From contig BNUP01000046.1 in the NCBI GenBank assembly GCA_025997455.1, forward strand, positions 1 to 16,040: a stretch of 16,040 nt of DNA, written 5' to 3'. Position numbers and translations under genes: made by a program. The notes beneath the pieces were generated by a model. It saw nothing but the letters and a program-made list of their open reading frames with translations. It ran no database searches and was not told the DNA's origin. How positions within the stretch are numbered: the first letter of the stretch is position 1; every line of letters starts with the position of its first letter. Below, piece by piece: positions 1 through 7,271 of this stretch. This DNA is from Fibrobacterales bacterium. GTDB lineage: Bacteria; Fibrobacterota; Fibrobacteria; Fibrobacterales; Fibrobacteraceae.

Positions 1-232
1 TCAGTCCTGCTTGTTTTCTAAACCCATCGAATTCGATGGGTTTAAAATCCGGATTATAAAGAACCTCCCAGATACCGATATATTCGAGCGTATTTCGGTT
101 TCTCATCCAATTTGCAATAGCCGCAGTCGAGTCATCGGTCTTAAACTTAGCAATATCCGTTAGCGAGATGTAATCTTTTTCGTTCACAGAAATGACTGCA
201 ATTTCCGTTTCTTGTACTGTTATTTTTGGCAT
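1..232 (-). CDS. KilA-N domain protein, N-terminal part (runs off left edge)
   Basis: Translated from the ATG at 232, this gives 77 residues before the window ends. The stretch DYISLTDIAKF, then NWMRNRNTLEYIG, then FDGFRKQAG is what I recognise as the start of the KilA-N fold, a DNA-binding domain of phage and bacterial proteins that are often associated with mobile or addiction-type loci. The C-terminal half is outside the window. The gene lies 33 bases downstream of fliF on the same strand. No Shine-Dalgarno is visible, but TATATT sits 7 bases before the ATG, so it may have its own leaderless promoter. It contains a 26-base perfect palindrome near the left edge. The domain call comes from motif memory, and the cellular role is unknown. 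Confidence 0.8.
   Translation of the reverse strand, partial: MPKITVQETEIAVISVNEKDYISLTDIAKFKTDDSTAAIANWMRNRNTLEYIGIWEVLYNPDFKPIEFDGFRKQAGL
19..44. repeat. 26-base perfect palindrome inside the KilA-N gene
   Basis: Positions 19-31 are the exact reverse complement of 32-44. The centre is GAATTC and the arms are TAAACCCATCGAA and its complement. It lies in codons for KPIEFDGF, residues that fit the family, so the protein sequence explains some of it but not the perfect symmetry. It could be an operator, a cruciform-forming site or chance. Confidence 0.9.
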
Positions 233-239
233 AATGGTA

Positions 240-245
240 AATATA
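240..245 (-). promoter_or_regulatory. Possible -10 element for the KilA-N gene
   Basis: On the minus strand TATATT is followed by seven bases and then the ATG. This is the same geometry as the TTTCTACMTT elements elsewhere in the window, but the upstream TTTC part is missing. It is weak evidence taken alone. Confidence 0.3.
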
Positions 246-265
246 ATTTAGATTTTGGAAAGGTT

Positions 266-1819
266 TTACTTCTTCTTTTTACTGCTTGTTTGCCCTTCAT
301 TTCCTTCGCTGAGCCACACCTTTAACAAGTTTGCCGCACTATCGGGATTCGCCGATGCCCACGCCTCCAAACGGTCTATCAATTCATTCTGCTTGCGAAC
401 AGGTTCAGGCACATCTTCCGTTTCCGCCTCAATAGAAATTCCCGCATATCGCGGCACAGGCGGATTCATAGCCTCTATTAAACTTACCGCCACCTTTCTC
501 AAGAATACAAACGCTAAAATCACAATCAAAACAATGGTAATTCTCAAAGCCCATTTTTCCCAAAGTTCCTTATTCCCCGCCTGATTCATCTGTGCCATTT
601 CATCGTCCCAATAAGTGCGGTCGAACTGCATATTGGCAACATACACATCATCATTTCTATCCGAGGAAAAGCCCACAGCATTTTTTACCGCTTGAGTTAA
701 AATTGCCAAATCTTCCTCACTTCGCGGCTTGTAAATTTTTTTGCCAGATTCCGCATCCCGTTCGTAAAGACCATCGACAAGCACCGAAATAGTCAGCCGT
801 TTTGTTGTGCCGGGGCTGCTGATAATCTGCGCCATTGTGCGATTAACTTCATAGTTTGTAATAGAGCCTTCTTTCGTCTCATTTCCGTTTTCGGGCGGAA
901 TGTTAGACCGAGTGCCGTCCTCCCGTTGTTCGGAACGAACCGCTCTTTTTGTGGGGTCATAACTCTCAACCGTCCGCGAAATTTGGTCAAAATCCAACTC
1001 CGCCGATGCCTTAACACTCGCCTTATTTGGACCCAAAACCCCGTCGAGAATAGTCATCACCTGCCGCTCCAAATATTTCTCCGCAGACCTGCGAAACTCC
1101 ATATTGTGGTCGGTGTGTTCGGCAACCGCGTTATCTGCATAACCTTTTGTGAGCATATTACCGTGGTCATCGAGCACCGTAACTTGTCGTGCTTTTAAGC
1201 CCTCAATTGAACTCGAAACCAAATGCTGAATACCCTTCACCTGCCTATCTTGCAATTCCTCTCCGGGTCGCAATTTCACGATAACGGATGCAGATGCCTC
1301 CTCTTTTTTCTCCATAAAAAGCGTCTGTTTGGGAATCGACACATGCACCCGCGCCTGCTCAACTTCGCGAAAACTCTCAATAGAGCGCGATAACTCCGTT
1401 TCCACCGCCCGCCGATAATTCAAATTTTGAGCAAAATCCGTCATTCCTAACTGATTTTTATCGAATAACTCATAACCCTTGCCCTGATCCCGCGGCAAAC
1501 CCGCACGCGCAAGCGACATTCTCACCTCATAAATCGCATTCTTTGCCACAAGAATTGTCCGTCCATCGTTATCGAGTTTATAGTCAAATTTATTTTCCTG
1601 CAAAAATGCCGTTATATCCGCCGCCTCCGCAACATCCATATTCGCAAAAAGCGTAGCCATACGCGAATCGGTTGCATTCACCGCCTGCAAAGAAATCACC
1701 ACCACAATTCCAGCAAACATCAGCACCATAGCCGATGCCAAAATCGCCTTTTGAACAGCGTTAAACCTCTGCCAAATATCTCTAAACTGCGTCAATAACT
1801 GACGAAAAAACTCGGACAT
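266..1819 (-). CDS. fliF: Flagellar basal-body M-ring protein FliF
   Basis: This 517-residue protein has the full FliF plan. A short cytoplasmic N-terminus is followed by a membrane helix at about 23-46, and the periplasmic ring-building YscJ/FliF domains run from about 47 to 420. These include the family-typical stretches GLPRDQGKGYELFD and EVEQARVHVSIP. A second helix lies at about 428-447. The cytoplasmic tail holds the FliG-binding pattern (PDSAANLLKVWLSE) and ends in four lysines. FliF forms the MS-ring in the inner membrane, on which the flagellar motor and export gate are built. Length is normal for the family. The ATG at 1819 lies 8 bases after a TTTCTACCTT element, so the message is probably leaderless. 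Oddly, neither fliE nor fliG flanks it: downstream is a KilA-N gene and upstream a divergent lipoprotein. Confidence 0.95.
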   Translation of the reverse strand: MSEFFRQLLTQFRDIWQRFNAVQKAILASAMVLMFAGIVVVISLQAVNATDSRMATLFANMDVAEAADITAFLQENKFDYKLDNDGRTILVAKNAIYEVRMSLARAGLPRDQGKGYELFDKNQLGMTDFAQNLNYRRAVETELSRSIESFREVEQARVHVSIPKQTLFMEKKEEASASVIVKLRPGEELQDRQVKGIQHLVSSSIEGLKARQVTVLDDHGNMLTKGYADNAVAEHTDHNMEFRRSAEKYLERQVMTILDGVLGPNKASVKASAELDFDQISRTVESYDPTKRAVRSEQREDGTRSNIPPENGNETKEGSITNYEVNRTMAQIISSPGTTKRLTISVLVDGLYERDAESGKKIYKPRSEEDLAILTQAVKNAVGFSSDRNDDVYVANMQFDRTYWDDEMAQMNQAGNKELWEKWALRITIVLIVILAFVFLRKVAVSLIEAMNPPVPRYAGISIEAETEDVPEPVRKQNELIDRLEAWASANPDSAANLLKVWLSEGNEGQTSSKKKK

Positions 1820-1827
1820 ATACGGGG

Positions 1828-1837
1828 AAGGTAGAAA
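1828..1837 (-). promoter_or_regulatory. Promoter element TTTCTACCTT for fliF
   Basis: The minus strand reads TTTCTACCTT, then CCCCGTAT, then the fliF ATG. TACCTT fits as a -10 hexamer. An ACACCC (forward 1850-1855) lies 16 bases upstream of it, where a -35 would sit. The predicted transcript start is at or next to the ATG. Confidence 0.55.
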
Positions 1838-1990
1838 GTTTAGGGTATGGGGTGTGGCGTGTGGGGTGTGGAGAACTCGGCGGTGCAGAAGTTGAAAGTG
1901 AAAAGTGTAAAGAGTAAAGTTATTATTCTCTACTCTTTACTCTTTCTCCCCTTGCACCGCCGAGTTTCTCACACCCCTGTACCGCAAAGT
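1838..1990. repeat. Mirror-image repeat cassette between divergent genes
   Basis: Two outward-facing copies of the window's repeat cassette meet here. AACTCGGCGGTGCA (1874-1887) is the exact reverse complement of 1953-1966. AAAGAGTAAAG (1909-1919) is the exact reverse complement of 1935-1945. Outside these arms lie ACACCC-type repeats: CCACACCCCATACCC on the minus strand towards fliF, and CACACCCCTG on the plus strand towards the lipoprotein. The inner part holds ACTCTTT heptads (1932-1945). The region could fold as a long hairpin and holds no coding sequence that I can support. Confidence 0.85.
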
Positions 1991-2000
1991 TTTCTACATT
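1991..2000 (+). promoter_or_regulatory. Promoter element TTTCTACATT for the small lipoprotein gene
   Basis: TTTCTACATT is followed by CCCCCCT and then the ATG at 2008, leaving no room for a ribosome binding site. ACACCC at 1971-1976 lies 18 bases upstream of the TACATT hexamer. Confidence 0.55.
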
Positions 2001-2007
2001 CCCCCCT

Positions 2008-2481
2008 ATGAATAAACTCCTCTCTATTTGCGTATCTCTCGCCTGTTCCGCTTTGCTGTTCGCTTGTGCCGAAGAAAAAAGCGACCCTCCAACTCACGCA
2101 GAAAAATGCTTATCCGATAAAGGCATAACGGAAGAATGCTTAATCGGTAATTGGTATTTTAACGGAATTGAAGAAATCGTCGGCGACTTGCAAGACAACA
2201 GCGCCGGCAGCCTTGAACTTAAAAATAACGGCGAATATTCCTTCTCCGGCGGAGCTTATAAAATTGATGCGAATGGAAAATGGACATTGAACGGAACTAC
2301 CTTGACCATCGATTGCATCTCTGGCGATTGCGATGGTGGCGGTTCCCGTTCGGCATCGCTTACCATTGCGGATTCTGCGAGCACTTTAAGGGTGAGAAGT
2401 AGCGGACAAACCGCACCGTTTTCATTCTACAATTCCAATTCAATAAAAAATCCCATTGAAAAATTCACTTGGAACGAGTAA
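2008..2481 (+). CDS. Small secreted lipoprotein, lipocalin-like
   Basis: This 157-residue protein begins with a lipoprotein signal peptide (residues 1-19) and an LFAC lipobox, so Cys20 would be lipidated and the protein anchored in a membrane facing the periplasm or the surface. The mature part has a repeated strand pattern (NNGEYSFSGGAYKI, NGKWTLNGTTLTIDC) resembling small lipocalin-like stress or copy-number lipoproteins, but I do not recognise a named family. Cysteines near 34, 44, 118 and 123 could form disulfides. It starts 7 bases after a promoter element and is probably leaderless. Its stop codon abuts that of the convergent receptor gene with no spacer, so no terminator fits between them. 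Confidence 0.8.
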   Translation: MNKLLSICVSLACSALLFACAEEKSDPPTHAEKCLSDKGITEECLIGNWYFNGIEEIVGDLQDNSAGSLELKNNGEYSFSGGAYKIDANGKWTLNGTTLTIDCISGDCDGGGSRSASLTIADSASTLRVRSSGQTAPFSFYNSNSIKNPIEKFTWNE

Positions 2482-4452
2482 CTAAAACTCCTGACTGTAG
2501 GTAACCGCCATAGTCCTGTTCGGCACGGGGTAGGCATCGTAAATATTTTGGTAATCCTCGCCGCCGAGGTTTCTGGCAAAAATTGAAAGGGTAGTCGCGG
2601 GTAGCGGCTTGTATGTTAAGCCTGCGTGATAGTATGCATTTGGCGGAATGTGCATTCTCTGTGCTTTGTCGCGGAAAATTTCTGAGTGTGCCTCGCCTTC
2701 CAAATGCAATTCAAAATTGAAGGGCAACTTAAAAATTGCTCCTGCATTGTATTGCTGTTCGGGTTCGTTCGGCAGGTCGCCCGCATTTTGAAATGTCGCA
2801 TTTGAATTTATTTTAAGCCAAGTAAACGGGTCTGTTGAAAGTTCCGCCTCAACGCCGTACACTCTCCCGCTCCCGCTGTTTATGGGTTTTGAAAGCCCGA
2901 AACTCGTCATATAAATTATACGGTTGCGAATGCGGTTTGCAAATGCTGTTAATGAAATATGCGTTTTTTTTGTGGTAAATGCGGTGCCGAGTTCCGCTTG
3001 CTCGCCTTGCTCCGCCTCCAAATTCGGGTTTGGCAAAATTCCAAAACCGGTGCTAAAAAGTTCCGATAGCGACGGTGCTCTAAAATAATGACTAAGTGCT
3101 CCAAATGCACTAATCGGAAAATTCTTTTCACCCAAATTGAACGAAACTCTTCCCGAAGGCAAAAATCGAAATCCGTCTTGAAATTCACCGCCTATACCAA
3201 CCGCAGAAATTTTTCCGCTCTCTGTTCTGTCTTTGCTCCATCTTCCGTTTGCATTAACTTTTAAGTTAAAAAATGAGATGGGAGACAGATCGCCCAAAAA
3301 TGAAATTTGCCCTGTTTTATTAGAAAATTCATAACTGCTAAGTGCGGGGTGATCGTTTCGCGAATTGAGTATTGAGTAATTTAATAAAGTGTGCAATTCT
3401 ACATTCCAAAAATCGCCTTTGCCGAGTAATGATGCCAAACCGCCTGCGTTATGAGTGATTGCCCCGCTAATTGTGGGAACTTTGGAAGTAAGTCCAATGT
3501 TATCTATTGGCGACCAAAAATTTCTGTTCTTTTCAAAACCGCCAAACGCCCGTGCAGACCACGCCCAAGAATCATCGGAAGATTCAATTTCATAACTGAT
3601 AAGTGCACCGTCGTTTTTGGAATTTGCAGTTTTAGTTTGTTGCTCTTCGCGCCCCGGAATGCCGCCGTTTTCTGTGTGATGTTCAATTCTCAAACGGGAA
3701 TTTCTTTTGCTATGCACAAAGCGAAAAATATGGTTTCCAGAAATCTGCGAAAAATCTGCGTTTCTTCGGGTGTCCCAAAAATCGTCCTCAAAATTATATG
3801 CCGTTCCGTTGCGGTTAAAAAAGGGAAAGTCATTTGTAGCGGCACGGTAATTTATTGCACTGTTCCAGTAAATTTCGTTTATGGGTGCACCTGCCTGCAT
3901 AGATAAAATTCTCGTTCCGTAACTTCCTACGCTTGCGGAAAATTTTCCCGAACGAGTTGTGGCATCTTTAGAGATTAAATTTATAACTCCTCCCATAACA
4001 TTTGCACCAAATTTTGCAGGAACAAAACCCTTGTAAATTTCTACTCTCTCATATTGATTTAGGTCTATACTTCCCAAATCCACCATATTGCCGCTTGAAT
4101 TTTGCACAACAACGCCATCTATCGCAAGTGCAATTTGATTTCCCTGCATCCCTCGAATCGATACTGTTTGAAAACTCCCCATTCCGCCTTTTCGTCTGGT
4201 CTGAATCCCTGAATTTTCGGCGAGTAAATCGGCAAGTGAAATGTTTTTCCCTGCCCAATGCTCGCTTTTAATCTCTGTAAATTCTCTGTTGTCATTGTAA
4301 TAATCTGCCTGAACTTCGCTTGCAGGAAGTTCGCTAACCTTATAGCGAACGGTATCGGTGGCAGCGGCAGTAGCGGCGGAATCAACGGCAGTGGTTGTGA
4401 CGGCGGCAAATGAAATCGAAACCGCCGCGAATATTGCAAAACGAATTACCAT
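2482..4452 (-). CDS. btuB: TonB-dependent outer-membrane receptor, probably for cobalamin (BtuB-like)
   Basis: This 656-residue protein has a signal peptide and an N-terminal plug domain at about 50-165, with the typical plug sequences VSIRGMQGNQIALAIDG, YERVEIYKG and GGVINLISK. A beta-barrel follows and ends in the aromatic C-terminus YSQEF expected of outer-membrane proteins. Such receptors use TonB energy to import ligands too large for porins. Ligand assignment rests on context: it is the second gene behind a cobalamin riboswitch, following a beta-propeller lipoprotein. BtuB is the standard receptor of that regulon. The ATG at 4452 is preferred because GAGG (4462-4459) lies 6 bases before it; a TTG one codon upstream is possible. 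A cobinamide or other corrinoid specificity would fit equally well. Confidence 0.85.
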   Translation of the reverse strand: MVIRFAIFAAVSISFAAVTTTAVDSAATAAATDTVRYKVSELPASEVQADYYNDNREFTEIKSEHWAGKNISLADLLAENSGIQTRRKGGMGSFQTVSIRGMQGNQIALAIDGVVVQNSSGNMVDLGSIDLNQYERVEIYKGFVPAKFGANVMGGVINLISKDATTRSGKFSASVGSYGTRILSMQAGAPINEIYWNSAINYRAATNDFPFFNRNGTAYNFEDDFWDTRRNADFSQISGNHIFRFVHSKRNSRLRIEHHTENGGIPGREEQQTKTANSKNDGALISYEIESSDDSWAWSARAFGGFEKNRNFWSPIDNIGLTSKVPTISGAITHNAGGLASLLGKGDFWNVELHTLLNYSILNSRNDHPALSSYEFSNKTGQISFLGDLSPISFFNLKVNANGRWSKDRTESGKISAVGIGGEFQDGFRFLPSGRVSFNLGEKNFPISAFGALSHYFRAPSLSELFSTGFGILPNPNLEAEQGEQAELGTAFTTKKTHISLTAFANRIRNRIIYMTSFGLSKPINSGSGRVYGVEAELSTDPFTWLKINSNATFQNAGDLPNEPEQQYNAGAIFKLPFNFELHLEGEAHSEIFRDKAQRMHIPPNAYYHAGLTYKPLPATTLSIFARNLGGEDYQNIYDAYPVPNRTMAVTYSQEF

Positions 4453-4528
4453 CAAAAACCTCTAAAAACTTCCACAAACCATAATCTCTGAATTTTTAGA
4501 GACGACGGCGAACACACACAAAATAAGT

Positions 4529-5695
4529 TCACCACCTTGAAATGGCTAAGGAATACGGAGGCAGTGCATTTTCGCCTTCATTTGCAGAGGCAGTTGTTTT
4601 GCTCGCGGAAAAGTAAATTTTTAATCCGCCCGCATCGGCAACGAACAATTTTTCGCCGACTCCGTCAAACACAAGTCCGTTTGAGGCATCGGTAATATTC
4701 GGCAATGCCGCACCCAAATTTTTATTTGACAAAGTTATGGGTTTTACAGGTGCATCGCCCCAAGCAGAATAAATAATAGCATATAAAATTTGATTTTTCT
4801 CATCGAGAGCAAGTCCGCTAACACCGCCGCTCAAATCAGTTCCCTTAAATAAAACTTCCGATTTTTTTGAACTTAAATCTACAATTTCAATTCCGCTGTA
4901 CTCCAAATCAATCGCAAAATTATCATCGTATTTCTGTGCCGACACATACAATTTGCCGCTATTCAAAACCGCCGAACTCGGATTAAATAAATTTAATTGA
5001 ACTGTGTCTATAACGGATTTTGAACTCGCATTTATGCGAACCAAAAGACCGGGTTTTGTAGATTGCCAATTCTCAAGCCTTTGCAAAACCACAAGCAGAG
5101 TATCTCCCGCAGATTTCACCGAAACCGCAGAAGAAGACTCAATCGGCAAATCTATTTTTTCGCCGAGCGTGCAGGTTGCAGTGTTAAAAACCTGAATATA
5201 ATCCAAGCCGTTCTGTGCAATATAGCCTTTTTCTCCTATAACTGCCAAATCATAAGGATTTGCTCCCGTTTCTAACTTCACCTGCAAAACCGATTCCGCA
5301 TCACCTATAGTTTGCGGCAAAAGGCAATTTAAGTTCCCCAGTGACCTTTCTAAAACAAAAATATTCTCACCGACCGCAACCACTTTTGAATCTTGGTCAA
5401 ATGCCAATTTACCTGCGGAAAGCGTGGTAGAATCGAGGTTCATCCATTTCAATTCGCCCGAAGTGTAATCGCTTGTGAAATTCAGCAAAAGTCCGTTTTT
5501 GCCGATATTATCGGCATCATCGGTTGAACCGCCGTTGTCTGAGCACGCAAATATTGCAAGCGAAACTGCAATGCTTAGGATTAAATTTCTGCCAAGGAGC
5601 AACGAATTGCAGCCGTAATTATAGCAATTTTTGTCGCTATAATTGTAGTCATTCCTGTAGTCATTCCTGTAGTCATTCTGGGATGCCATTTTCAT
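4529..5695 (-). CDS. Beta-propeller lipoprotein of the B12-uptake operon (BtuG-like role)
   Basis: This 388-residue protein has a hydrophobic segment (about 37-50) ending in an AIFAC lipobox, so Cys51 would be lipidated. The rest is a series of propeller-blade repeats of YncE type, for example GANPYDLAVIGEKGYIAQNG, with later blades containing SGLALDEKNQILYAI and SNGLVFDGVGEKLFVAD. It is the first gene behind the cobalamin riboswitch and is followed after 73 bases by the receptor gene. In Bacteroides, BtuG is a surface beta-propeller lipoprotein that captures B12 for BtuB. The arrangement suggests the same job here, but homology to BtuG is not established by eye. The start at 5695 has GAGG 10 bases upstream. 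The signal peptide carries an unusual 30-residue polar leader made of NDYR repeats. Confidence 0.75.
   Translation of the reverse strand: MKMASQNDYRNDYRNDYNYSDKNCYNYGCNSLLLGRNLILSIAVSLAIFACSDNGGSTDDADNIGKNGLLLNFTSDYTSGELKWMNLDSTTLSAGKLAFDQDSKVVAVGENIFVLERSLGNLNCLLPQTIGDAESVLQVKLETGANPYDLAVIGEKGYIAQNGLDYIQVFNTATCTLGEKIDLPIESSSAVSVKSAGDTLLVVLQRLENWQSTKPGLLVRINASSKSVIDTVQLNLFNPSSAVLNSGKLYVSAQKYDDNFAIDLEYSGIEIVDLSSKKSEVLFKGTDLSGGVSGLALDEKNQILYAIIYSAWGDAPVKPITLSNKNLGAALPNITDASNGLVFDGVGEKLFVADAGGLKIYFSASKTTASANEGENALPPYSLAISRW
5645..5680 (-). repeat. Three 12-base tandem repeats near the start of the lipoprotein gene
   Basis: Three 12-base units (forward GTAGTCATTCCT twice, then GTAGTCATTCTG) encode NDYR-NDYR-NDY at residues 7 onward. 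The unit is a multiple of three, so copy-number change would lengthen or shorten the signal-peptide leader without breaking the frame. Confidence 0.9.
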
Positions 5696-5702
5696 AATGG
5701 TT

Positions 5703-5838
5703 ATACCTCGTAACGCTGTTTGCGCATATCTTATGATAAACGCACGCTTAAAAGTTTTCCGGCTTATAGAATATTGCTATTCTGCTTCACGGTTGCGGGA
5801 CAGTTCTTGATTTTCACAAGATTACCTTAAAAACGCTG
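5703..5838 (-). promoter_or_regulatory. Cobalamin riboswitch
   Basis: On the minus strand the leader contains the conserved core GTGAAAATC, then ACTGTCCCGCAACCGTGA (forward about 5788-5805), then the B12-box-like segment AAGCCGGAAAAC at about 5766-5755. These occur in the order and spacing of adenosylcobalamin-type riboswitches. The 3' part (about 5750-5706) can pair locally and ends at the GAGG ribosome binding site of the lipoprotein gene (5709-5706). That fits control of translation initiation rather than termination, and I see no U-run terminator before the start codon. Ligand binding would shut off the lipoprotein and receptor genes when cobalamin is plentiful. Confidence 0.88.
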
Positions 5839-5843
5839 CACAA

Positions 5844-5853
5844 AATATAGAAA
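5844..5853 (-). promoter_or_regulatory. Promoter element TTTCTATATT for the B12-uptake operon
   Basis: The minus strand has TTTCTATATT about 10 bases before the riboswitch. It is a TATATT variant of the TTTCTACMTT element found before other genes, here without CCCC and without the heptad cassette. Its fit to the expected start of a structured leader supports reading the element as a -10 promoter. Confidence 0.55.
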
Positions 5854-5894
5854 AAAATTCCTTGCCTTGCAAGGGTATTATTAGGAATTTTTCT
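5849..5894 (-). terminator. Terminator-like hairpin after the MFS gene
   Basis: On the minus strand AGAAAAATTCCT (5894-5883) can pair with AGGAATTTTTTTCT (5862-5849). The loop holds an inner CCTTGCAAGG palindrome, and the 3' arm gives a U-rich tract. It begins 6 bases after the MFS stop codon. The 3' arm overlaps the promoter element of the next operon, so one 46-base stretch seems to serve both purposes. Confidence 0.6.
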
Positions 5895-5899
5895 ATAAC

Positions 5900-7261
5900 T
5901 TACTGCTTTTTGCTATACACCGATGAGGCGTAAGTGCCGAGAATACACAGAAACGCAAAGATAGCGAATGTTAATCGCATACTCAATGTGAAAGAATCAA
6001 AATATTCTGCGGTGATTGTATTATCTCCCACAAAAAGAGAAATCGCCATCATAGCAATACCCATACTAAATGCCTGACCGGTGAGACGCATTGTTCCAAT
6101 TGTCGCCGATGCCTGTCCGAGAGATCGCCGCTCAACGGAACCCATAATAACCTTTGTATTGGGCGAGGCAAAAAGTCCAAAACCCACACCCAAAAAAAGC
6201 AACATTAAAATAATCAAATATATGGGAGTTTGAGCATTCACAAAAGTGAGACCGAGCAAACCCAAAGCATTAAAAGCCATACCGAGCATCGCTATTTTTG
6301 AAGGACGATATTTATCCGCCAATTTTCCCGCGTAAAGTGCAAATAGCGATTGCACCACAGCCGATGAAACCAAAACCAAACCCGCAGTTCTCGCCTCAAA
6401 TCCCCGCACAAATTGCAAATACAAACTTATCATAAATGCAATTGCCGCCGTTGCCGCATAACTGCAAAATGCAGAAAGAGATGCAAGGGTAAAAACCTTG
6501 TTCCCGCCAAAAAGCGACACCTGAAACATAGGGTCGGCGTTCCTTTTCTCAAAATTGTAAAAAATCAAAAGTCCGAGCAAGCCCACAACAGCGAGACCCA
6601 CCGCATTCCAATTCGGTAATTCCGAAAAACCGAAAATTAGGCAGAACAGCGAAACTCCGTAAATCAGTGCACCGCGTTTGTCAAAATGTCCGCCCGCACT
6701 AACCACCCACTCATCGCGAATAAAAAACGGAACGGTAAATGCCTGCAAAATCAGTATTATACCGGGTATCCAAAAAACGCTGTGCCAACCGAGATAGTGC
6801 GTTAAAATTCCGCCCAAAAACGGACCAATCGCCAAAGCCATATACACGGTAGAAGTCAAAATTCCCATCGCCCGTCCGCGTTTGCTCGGCTCATAAACCT
6901 CCGAAAGAATCGCCATATTTGTGCCGAAAACCATCGCTCCGCCAAGCCCCGAAAATGCACGAAGAGTTAATAACAACGCAAAGGAATTTGCAAAAGCACA
7001 TGCCACAGAAAATATGCCGAAAATTCCGACACCGCACAAAAACACCTTTTTTCTGCCAACCAAGTCTGCAATTTTCGCAAACGGCACCTGCAATATTGCT
7101 GTTGCAATTAAAAACGCCGAATTGACCCAGCCGAGTTTTTTTGCATCAAGCGAAAACGCCTCGCCAATTTGGGGCAAAGCCAAATTCAGCGAAGAACCCA
7201 TATAAGGCACCAAAAAAGATGTTATACAGAGGGTTACTAAAATCGCACGGTTAGATTTCAT
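5900..7261 (-). CDS. Major facilitator superfamily transporter, DHA2-like
   Basis: This 453-residue, very hydrophobic protein appears to have about 14 membrane helices. Loop 2-3 carries MFS motif A (ADLVGRKKV), and helix 5 carries motif C (GPFLGGIL), typical of drug:proton antiporters of the 14-helix DHA2 group. It acts in the inner membrane. The start lies 10 bases after the stop of the cellobiose phosphorylase gene, so the two are co-transcribed and possibly translationally coupled; the ribosome binding site is weak. The family suggests efflux of a small toxic compound. The neighbour would instead suggest sugar movement, but nothing in the sequence supports sugar specificity. A terminator-like hairpin follows. 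Confidence 0.85.
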   Translation of the reverse strand: MKSNRAILVTLCITSFLVPYMGSSLNLALPQIGEAFSLDAKKLGWVNSAFLIATAILQVPFAKIADLVGRKKVFLCGVGIFGIFSVACAFANSFALLLTLRAFSGLGGAMVFGTNMAILSEVYEPSKRGRAMGILTSTVYMALAIGPFLGGILTHYLGWHSVFWIPGIILILQAFTVPFFIRDEWVVSAGGHFDKRGALIYGVSLFCLIFGFSELPNWNAVGLAVVGLLGLLIFYNFEKRNADPMFQVSLFGGNKVFTLASLSAFCSYAATAAIAFMISLYLQFVRGFEARTAGLVLVSSAVVQSLFALYAGKLADKYRPSKIAMLGMAFNALGLLGLTFVNAQTPIYLIILMLLFLGVGFGLFASPNTKVIMGSVERRSLGQASATIGTMRLTGQAFSMGIAMMAISLFVGDNTITAEYFDSFTLSMRLTFAIFAFLCILGTYASSVYSKKQ

Positions 7262-7271
7262 CTTTTGCGGA

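Noticed and set aside
1871..1966. Rho-independent terminator formed by the inverted repeat
   Set aside because: It lies between divergent genes, upstream of both, so no transcript needs to end there. The GC-rich arms are 65 bases apart with no U-run directly after the stem.
4486..4501. Small hairpin between the propeller lipoprotein and receptor genes as a terminator
   Set aside because: The stem is only about 7 pairs, A+T-rich and with one wobble, and no U-run follows. It may affect relative expression, but this is too weak to call.
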